A DNA stretch of 8,833 nucleotides, taken from NCBI GenBank assembly GCA_022571535.1, contig JACZXR010000067.1:1-8833 (forward strand), read 5' to 3'. Position numbers and translations under genes: made by a program. Below are positions 4,335 to 8,833 of the stretch, piece after piece. Source of the DNA: Deltaproteobacteria bacterium. GTDB taxonomy: Bacteria; Desulfobacterota; Binatia; UBA9968; CAXXLF01. Every line of letters begins with the position of its first letter. Position 1 is the stretch's first letter. The notes under the pieces were generated by a model. The model ran no database searches. It was not told where the DNA came from and saw nothing but the letters and a program-made list of their open reading frames with translations.

Positions 4335-5915
4335 TCAAACCTCTCTATGCCATAGCAACTGCCCCGGACATTCGCCGGTGGGACGACCAGAGGCAATCAC
4401 CGTCCGGCCGTTTACAAAGACATAGGGGATCCCTTCGGGATACTGTCGCGGGTCCTCGTAGCTGGAACGGTCGCGGATGGTCTGAGGATCGAAAATCACC
4501 AGATCAGCTGCCTTGCCGGTTTGAATCACGCCGCGATCACTGAGGTGCAAGATCTCCGCTGGCAGGCTGGTCATCTTGCGGATAGACTCTTCCAGCGTCA
4601 GCAAACCCAGTTCACGCACGTAATGTCCCAGAATGCGGGGACAGCTCCCGTACGCCCGAGGGTGCGGCTTGCCGCCCAGCAATCCGTCAGTTCCCATTGC
4701 ACGCCAGGGGGCACGGAGAATAGTCCGGATATCCTCCTCGCCAATCATGAAGCTGATCATGCCAACGGCAAAATCCTCGTCGAGTAATAGCCGCACGACA
4801 GCCTCAAAAGGCTCTACCCTCCACAGCCCGGCAATTTCCGACAGCGTATGTCCTACCACATCACTGTGACGGTCGGAGGCCGTGTAAGAAACCACGATAT
4901 GGTCGTAACCGGCCTCACGCACCATGTTGCGTCCCCCCGGTATGCCCTGTTCCATATCTGTTTTTATGCGCGCCAGCACCCCTGGATCGCGTAAACGACC
5001 GCGGAGTTGCGCTACCCCACCAGCATGGGCCCAGGCCGGCAGCAAGGAGGCCAGCATCGTACTACCCGCCTCGTATGGGTACTGATCAGCAGTGATTTTC
5101 AGCCCGGCTGCGCGTCCCTCTTCGATACGCTGAACCAACTGTCTGCCCTGTCCCCAGTTGTTCCGCCCGGCGATTTTGAGATGGGATATATGCAGATGGG
5201 CACCGGAGATACGGGCAAGGTCGAAGACCTCATCCAGGGCTGACCAGATGGTGTCTCCCTCGTTGCGCATATGGGTGACGAAAATACCTCCATGTTTGGC
5301 CACGATGCGGATGAGATAGATCAGTTCTCTCGTGTCGGCATAGGCGCATGGCGCATAAATCAGACCGGTGGACATACCGAAAGCACCTTCAGCCAGCGAC
5401 TGCTCCAGGAGCATGCCCATCTGACGCAGTTCGTCATCGGTCGCCGACCGGTCTTCCATACGCATAACACAGAGCCGTAAGTTGCCGTGGCCAACGAGGG
5501 TAGCAACGTTGACACTGGGACGAGGTAGACGATGGAGGTATTGCTCGGCATCCCGCCAGTTCCAGTCGATCAGGGGATTGCAGTCCAGGCCAGAGAGATG
5601 CGTACGCCACATGGCGGAGGCATCTGCCACCATGGGAAAGGTGCCCAGTCCGTCCTGCCCGAAGAGTTCGGTGGTAATACCCTGGGCAACCTTCATGGGC
5701 AGATTAGGATCGGCGAAGACCACCAGTTGCGAGTGAGTGTGCATGTCGATAAAGCCAGGACAGACAATCATGCCGTCGGCATCTACGACTTCTCCCACCG
5801 GCGGGAGGCTTGGCTCCACGGCGGCAATTTTGCCATCGCGGACCAGCACATCTGCCACATAGCGTGGCCCTCCAGTGCCATCAATCAGGGTGCCGTGCTT
5901 AATGGTAAAGTTCAC
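4335..5915 (-). CDS. N-acyl-D-amino-acid deacylase family amidohydrolase
   Basis: The product is 526 aa and starts at GTG (5913-5915), supported by AGAGGAG a few bases upstream. It is a full-length member of the D-aminoacylase family, which removes the acyl group from N-acyl-D-amino acids using zinc in an amidohydrolase barrel. Seen in order: a small beta domain at 1-54 (GTLIDGTGG); the metal-binding HTH at 59-61 in GFIDMHTHS; GITTELFGQDG at 79-89; VGHGNLR at 141-147; His215 in VTHMRNEGD; His245 in HISHLKIAG; Asp410 in MGTDG; PHPRAYG at 418-424; and KAADLVIFDP near the C-terminus. At the place where classical D-aminoacylases have the zinc-bridging Cys (GNCG), this protein has Asp88 (GQDG), a variant I recall from a sub-branch. 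The true substrate may therefore be another N-acyl or cyclic amide compound. It is cytoplasmic, with no signal peptide. Confidence 0.88.
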   Translation of the reverse strand: MNFTIKHGTLIDGTGGPRYVADVLVRDGKIAAVEPSLPPVGEVVDADGMIVCPGFIDMHTHSQLVVFADPNLPMKVAQGITTELFGQDGLGTFPMVADASAMWRTHLSGLDCNPLIDWNWRDAEQYLHRLPRPSVNVATLVGHGNLRLCVMRMEDRSATDDELRQMGMLLEQSLAEGAFGMSTGLIYAPCAYADTRELIYLIRIVAKHGGIFVTHMRNEGDTIWSALDEVFDLARISGAHLHISHLKIAGRNNWGQGRQLVQRIEEGRAAGLKITADQYPYEAGSTMLASLLPAWAHAGGVAQLRGRLRDPGVLARIKTDMEQGIPGGRNMVREAGYDHIVVSYTASDRHSDVVGHTLSEIAGLWRVEPFEAVVRLLLDEDFAVGMISFMIGEEDIRTILRAPWRAMGTDGLLGGKPHPRAYGSCPRILGHYVRELGLLTLEESIRKMTSLPAEILHLSDRGVIQTGKAADLVIFDPQTIRDRSSYEDPRQYPEGIPYVFVNGRTVIASGRPTGECPGQLLWHREV

Positions 5916-5939
5916 AACGATCTCCTCTAAAAGCCCCCA

Positions 5940-5967
5940 TTGCCGTATGCCAAATCAGACGTATAAT
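5940..5967 (+). promoter_or_regulatory. Sigma70-like promoter for the acetyltransferase gene
   Basis: TTGCCG (5940-5945, four of six matches), a 16-base spacer and a perfect TATAAT (5962-5967) lie upstream of the acetyltransferase gene. The expected transcript start near 5974 gives a leader of about 95 bases. The promoter sits in the intergenic gap between the divergent deacylase and acetyltransferase genes. Confidence 0.5.
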
Positions 5968-6070
5968 ACAAATGCGTTTGTTGCTTGGAGTGCAGGAAAG
6001 AAAATAGCAGGCAATGGCCGCCTTACGATTTAAGGTGATACTATAGGATTCCCCTGACGGGAAACAAACC

Positions 6071-6619
6071 GTGGATTTCAGACGTGCGACACCCGAGGAT
6101 TTTTCAGACATCCTTAAGCTTCAAGCGACCAACTTCATAGATAACCTCAACACTGAGGATCTCACAGACGGCTTCCTCTCCGCGGAGTTCACCTGCCAGC
6201 AATTAGAGGAGATAGCAAATGATGTTGCCCTTCTTGTCGCAAGCGACAAGGGCCGAATCCTGGGTTACCTGTGCGCATGCAGCTGCGATTACTACAAACA
6301 ATTTCCTCTGCTCGCCACGATGATTAGGTCATTTGACAGCATTCTGTATTTTGGGAAGCCATTGAGATCCTACAATATATTTATCTATGGTCCTGTTTGC
6401 ATTGATAAATCGCATCGAGGTCGCGGATTGCTGCGCGGGCTCTATGAAGTGTTGCTGGGGGAAATCTCTGGGAAATACGAGGTTGGCGCCGCCTTTGTCT
6501 CAAAAGATAATCCGCATTCCCTGACAGCTCATGTGAATGGGCTTGGAATGGCCAGCCCTGGCGGATTTGAATTCCGTGGTCGCCATTACGACATTCTGGC
6601 ATTCAGCATCGAGTCATAA
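6071..6619 (+). CDS. GNAT-family N-acetyltransferase
   Basis: The product is 182 aa, starting at GTG 6071. The first residues, MDFRRATPEDFSDILKL, are the typical beta1-alpha1 opening of GNAT enzymes (R-x-A-T-x-E-D). The acetyl-CoA pyrophosphate loop (motif A) is IDKSHRGRGLLRGLYEVLL at 111-129, with the R-G-R-G-L core at 116-120. A later FVSKDNPHSLTAHVNGLGM stretch matches the N-x-x-S-x-x-x-x-x-x-x-G-F/M motif that ends the fold. No strong Shine-Dalgarno site is seen (ACGGGAAA about 10 bases upstream is weak), but no other start fits. GNAT members transfer acetyl to amines of small molecules, peptides or protein N-termini. The substrate is not predictable here. A possible weak terminator and then the DUF2007 gene follow. 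Confidence 0.87.
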   Translation: MDFRRATPEDFSDILKLQATNFIDNLNTEDLTDGFLSAEFTCQQLEEIANDVALLVASDKGRILGYLCACSCDYYKQFPLLATMIRSFDSILYFGKPLRSYNIFIYGPVCIDKSHRGRGLLRGLYEVLLGEISGKYEVGAAFVSKDNPHSLTAHVNGLGMASPGGFEFRGRHYDILAFSIES

Positions 6620-6655
6620 GGAGAGATGAGGCCAACAAATACAAAAAAAGCTCAA

Positions 6656-6685
6656 GATCCTGTAGGATGAGGGATCAGACTTTTT
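6656..6685 (+). terminator. Possible weak intrinsic terminator after the acetyltransferase gene
   Basis: GATCCT (6656-6661) can pair with GGGATC (6671-6676), six pairs including one G-T, around a nine-base loop. TTTTT follows at 6681-6685. The stem is short and four bases separate it from the T-run, so read-through into the next gene is likely. Confidence 0.3.
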
Positions 6686-6696
6686 AAGGATTAAGG

Positions 6697-7014
6697 ATGA
6701 AGAAGGTATATAGCAATCAAGATTACCTTTTATTAAATCATCTCAAAAATGTACTTGAGACGTACGGAATCGATTGCATAATCAAAAACATGTATCTTGC
6801 AGGTGCGGCTGGTGAGCTTCCTCCGATCGAGTGCTGGCCGGAGCTTTGGGTGGTAGATGATTCGAGATACGCTGAAGCACTGACGGTGCTAAAAAGAAAT
6901 CAGGCTACGCTTGAATCCATTAAAGAACCTTGGAAGTGTGGCAGGTGCGAGGAAGATATCGAGGGTCAGTTCTCCGAGTGCTGGAATTGCGGAGAGAGCA
7001 GAGCACGGCAGTAA
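6697..7014 (+). CDS. DUF2007-domain protein with C-terminal zinc-ribbon-like motif
   Basis: The product is 105 aa. Residues 1-70 match the DUF2007 'putative signal transducing protein' fold: MKKVYSNQDYLLLNHLKNVL, GIDCIIKNMYLAGAAGELP, then CWPELWVVDDSRYAEAL. Such domains resemble the GlnB-like fold, and their role is not established. Residues 82-100 carry two Cys pairs, WKCGRCEE and CWNCGES, spaced like a small zinc ribbon. The start has AAGGA at 6686-6690, six bases before ATG. After the TAA, the plus-one frame continues open into a hydrophobic segment that may once have been part of this protein. Confidence 0.85.
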   Translation: MKKVYSNQDYLLLNHLKNVLETYGIDCIIKNMYLAGAAGELPPIECWPELWVVDDSRYAEALTVLKRNQATLESIKEPWKCGRCEEDIEGQFSECWNCGESRARQ

Positions 7015-7024
7015 AAGGCACAAG

Positions 7025-7120
7025 TGGTGCTACTTAAAATATAAGGCATTCCTATGGGGTCTCTCGCTGATTGTAATTGGTCTTGGGATGGAGATCCTCG
7101 CCCGCCTCTTTCTCGATTAA
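7025..7120 (+). other. Out-of-frame hydrophobic segment after the DUF2007 gene
   Basis: In the plus-one frame relative to the DUF2007 gene, 7025-7120 encodes WCYLKYKAFLWGLSLIVI, then GLGMEILARLFLD and TAA. This looks like one membrane helix with a positive lead. No start codon lies at its beginning, and the only in-frame ATG upstream (6911) is inside the DUF2007 gene. The likely reading is a C-terminal membrane tail split off by a one-base indel near the Cys motif, but a frame-shifted or overlapping small gene cannot be excluded. Confidence 0.35.
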
Positions 7121-7163
7121 AAGATCCCGCATCATACCGCTTCAGAACATCAGCACAACCGGC

Positions 7164-7928
7164 TTAGATGACGCGGACGACACGTTTGCCCTGCATCAAC
7201 CCGAGGTCGTGGTTGGGATAGGCAAGGCTGGGATTTGTGGCGGTAGTGAGTGCACGGTCGAGCGCAACGACCGAATCAGCGAGGTTGGTGTACCATCCTA
7301 CCGGCAAGCGCTCGTGGAGGTTCCTATAAGTGTACGCGACGTCACCACAAATCACGGCCTTACCCAAGGAGGTTTGGACCGCAATCATCTGCGACCCAGG
7401 CGTATGCCCGCCAACCCTGAGCAGCTCGAGCCCCGGGTGCAGTTCGACATCGCCATCAACGAGCCGTACCCGACCCTCCTGCATCATGCGATCCAGCGCT
7501 GGACGGACCTTTGGCCTGATTAGTTTATTGAGATACTCATGGCACATCAGCGGTCCTGTCCAGAACTCGTACTCAGCACGTTGAATCACGAACCTGGCTT
7601 TGGGGAAAAAGTCGAACCCTGTGAAATGATCCACGTGGAAGTGGGTTACCACAACCGTTTTCACATCGTCAAGTTTAACACCGATTTCTGCCATGAGCGT
7701 GGGCGGCTCGATGAACATCTTCCCTTCTGCCCATTCAGCCGTTACATAGTCCGGATGGTAAGCGGTATCTACGATCACCACTCCGTCGGGACCTTCAATA
7801 GACCAGATGATATAGGGAACTGGTTTGTCACGCCCGATCTCGCTTCTCACACACGGCATGATGCCAGAACGCCGCCAGTTTTCTCCCATCCCTACCATGA
7901 CGGCATGGATTGTATGATTTGGTGGCAT
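7164..7928 (-). CDS. MBL-fold hydrolase, N-acyl homoserine lactonase-like
   Basis: The product is 254 aa. The start ATG at 7926-7928 is chosen because AGGAGG (7940-7935) sits six bases upstream and a promoter overlaps the coding of the longer alternative. Metal ligands of the metallo-beta-lactamase fold are all visible: His96, His98, Asp100 and His101 in VTHFHVDHFTGF; His175 in GGHTPGSQ; Asp196 in CGDVAYTY; His240 in YPNHDLG. Tyr199, three residues after Asp196, corresponds to the catalytic Tyr194 of AiiA, favouring the AHL-lactonase branch that opens the lactone ring of quorum-sensing signals or other lactones. The N-terminal segment (MVGMGENW) and the insert with WTGPLMCHEYL after the first motif also suit this branch. 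It is cytoplasmic, with no signal peptide. Actual AHL activity is inferred. Confidence 0.87.
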   Translation of the reverse strand: MPPNHTIHAVMVGMGENWRRSGIMPCVRSEIGRDKPVPYIIWSIEGPDGVVIVDTAYHPDYVTAEWAEGKMFIEPPTLMAEIGVKLDDVKTVVVTHFHVDHFTGFDFFPKARFVIQRAEYEFWTGPLMCHEYLNKLIRPKVRPALDRMMQEGRVRLVDGDVELHPGLELLRVGGHTPGSQMIAVQTSLGKAVICGDVAYTYRNLHERLPVGWYTNLADSVVALDRALTTATNPSLAYPNHDLGLMQGKRVVRVI

Positions 7929-7964
7929 AGCCATCCTCCTAGTCCAAAATTTACGATGAGCGGC

Positions 7965-7994
7965 ATCATAGCTTCGCCCATCATCAACAGTCAA
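7965..7994 (-). promoter_or_regulatory. Sigma70-like promoter of the lactonase-like gene
   Basis: On the minus strand, TTGACT (7994-7989, five of six) and TATGAT (7970-7965, five of six) are separated by 18 bases. The expected start near 7958 gives a leader of about 30 bases holding the AGGAGG site. Confidence 0.6.
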
Positions 7995-8105
7995 ACAATT
8001 TGAGGCCAAACCTAGCCATGTTTTGATGGAGAGTCCGGTGGCTTGTCAGTTCCCTCAAAAATTCGTAAGGTACGGAAGCGACAACACCTGAAAGGAGCGG
8101 AAATC

Positions 8106-8567
8106 ATGAGTCAAAAGGCCACCTTTGGAGCAGGCTGTTTCTGGGGCGTAGAGGCAGCATTTCGACGGGTTAAGGGAGTGCTATCAACGACGGTCGGGTA
8201 TAGCGGCGGCCCATTCAAAGGACCGACTTATGAGGACGTATGCACGGGAACAACCGGACATGCTGAGGTGGTGGAAGTGGATTATGATCCCGATAAGGTT
8301 TCCTACGATGAACTTCTGAAAGTATTCTGGGAAATTCACAACCCGACGACAATGAACCGCCAGGGTCCGGACATAGGGACGCAATACAGGTCTGTAGTAT
8401 TTTCTCACAATTCCGAGCAGAAAGCCGCAGCAGAGGCATCAAAAGAGAAGCTTCAGAGAAATGGACATTACAAGAATCCAATCGTAACAGAAATCACGCC
8501 TGCTTCGGAATTTTACAAAGCTGAAGAATACCACCAGCAATATTTCGAGAAATGTGGGCAACACTGA
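8106..8567 (+). CDS. msrA: Peptide methionine (S)-S-oxide reductase MsrA
   Basis: The product is 153 aa, the short form of MsrA, which reduces the S-epimer of methionine sulfoxide in free or protein-bound form using thioredoxin. ATG 8106 is preceded by AAAGGAG, eight bases upstream; longer in-frame starts lack such a site. The catalytic Cys11 is in GAGCFWGVE. Also seen are VGYSGG (30-35), GHAEVVEVDYDP with the conserved Glu54, FWEIHNPTTMNRQG, DIGTQYRS (Asp89, Tyr94) and YHQQYFEKC near the end. Cys150 is placed to act as the resolving Cys. It appears to be a single-gene unit divergent from the lactonase gene. Confidence 0.96.
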   Translation: MSQKATFGAGCFWGVEAAFRRVKGVLSTTVGYSGGPFKGPTYEDVCTGTTGHAEVVEVDYDPDKVSYDELLKVFWEIHNPTTMNRQGPDIGTQYRSVVFSHNSEQKAAAEASKEKLQRNGHYKNPIVTEITPASEFYKAEEYHQQYFEKCGQH

Positions 8568-8833
8568 AATAAAAAGGCTTCCTGACCTTTCTGGTTCATA
8601 CGACACGGACCGTCCGAATCTCAAATTTCGACTCTGGTGGGAATTTTGAGAAATAATGTGCCGCTAGAGGTAGAATCCCTTGAATAGGTGCATCTAACCC
8701 CGATCCGAAAAAATAATCGAGGGATTTCCGGTGTTGAGCGGCTTAGGACACCAGTTGCCGGCATTTTGATCGTCGGTCTGCAACTACACTAAAGGTGAGT
8801 TGTTAACTCATGCTTGAAACAGGTATTTGTCGC
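8568..8833. other. Intergenic tail, no gene seen
   Basis: No open frame with a recognisable protein is present in these 266 bases. CTCAAATTTC (8620-8629) and GGAATTTTGAG (8640-8650) form a ten-pair hairpin with one bulged T and no T-tract. TGAGTT-gtt-AACTCA forms a six-pair hairpin near 8796-8810. No tRNA, promoter of quality or repeat family is recognised. Confidence 0.5.

Noticed and set aside
4521..5736. Plus-strand open frames opposite the deacylase gene
   Set aside because: They mirror the codon pattern of the well-supported minus-strand gene and show no protein motif.
4335..7928. A joint quorum-quenching cluster of deacylase and lactonase
   Set aside because: The two genes are separated by unrelated genes on the other strand with their own promoters, and the deacylase is not an AHL acylase family member.
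7330..8003. Plus-strand open frames opposite the lactonase-like gene
   Set aside because: They are shadows of a gene with all MBL metal ligands in place, and have no motif of their own.
8571..8592. AAAGG/CCTTT hairpin as the msrA terminator
   Set aside because: The stem is only five pairs and no T-run follows.
8692..8739. ATCTAAC and GTTGAGC as an attC near the right end
   Set aside because: Both match core consensus, but the span is only 48 bases, the boxes pair poorly and there is no central spacer. Probably chance.
1..8833. tRNA, rRNA, CRISPR array, riboswitch or insertion sequence
   Set aside because: I looked for cloverleaf ends, regularly spaced repeats and transposase motifs on both strands and saw none.

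Overview
This is a chromosomal stretch from an environmental Gram-negative-type bacterium. GC content is moderate, with Shine-Dalgarno sites before most genes. The gene set (CoxM-type flavoprotein fragment, PA0069-type radical SAM protein, AHL-lactonase-like enzyme, DUF2007 protein, SEC-C remnant, integron parts) would suit Nitrospirota, Methylomirabilota, Desulfobacterota or a related group. The sequence alone does not settle the phylum.

Layout. (1) 1-240, minus: N-terminal 80 residues of a molybdopterin-dehydrogenase FAD subunit. It is divergent from (2) 382-1440, plus: a PA0069-family radical SAM protein. The gap between them holds a small palindrome and weak promoter-like hexamers. (3) 1472-about 3180: the most notable part, a decayed integron. 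It runs, in order, as a frameshifted C-terminal remnant of an integron integrase (intI), a perfect 13-bp inverted repeat, a TTGACA-type promoter, an attI-like GTTAGAC core site, a cassette carrying a 3-hydroxyanthranilate 3,4-dioxygenase-like gene that ends in a fully canonical attC, and a second cassette that starts 10 bases before a helix-turn-helix gene followed by a broken SEC-C motif gene. The integrase remnant points the same way as the cassettes, which is the 'inverse' arrangement. (4) 3180-3427: non-coding, with short repeats and a hairpin. (5) 3428-4288, plus: a membrane-anchored alpha/beta hydrolase, convergent with (6) 4335-5915, minus: an N-acyl-D-amino-acid deacylase-family amidohydrolase. 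(7) 6071-6619, plus: a GNAT acetyltransferase behind a good sigma70 promoter. (8) 6697-7014, plus: a DUF2007 protein with a zinc-ribbon-like tail, followed by an out-of-frame hydrophobic segment. (9) 7164-7928, minus: an MBL-fold AHL-lactonase-like hydrolase with its own promoter. (10) 8106-8567, plus: methionine sulfoxide reductase MsrA. The last 266 bases hold no recognisable gene.

The genes outside the integron look like independent single-gene transcription units rather than one pathway. Lactonase, deacylase and acetyltransferase all handle small acylated metabolites, but nothing in the sequence links them functionally. The integron segment is a self-contained insertion between the radical SAM gene and the hydrolase. 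Its integrase is dead, so cassettes could move only if an integrase were supplied in trans.
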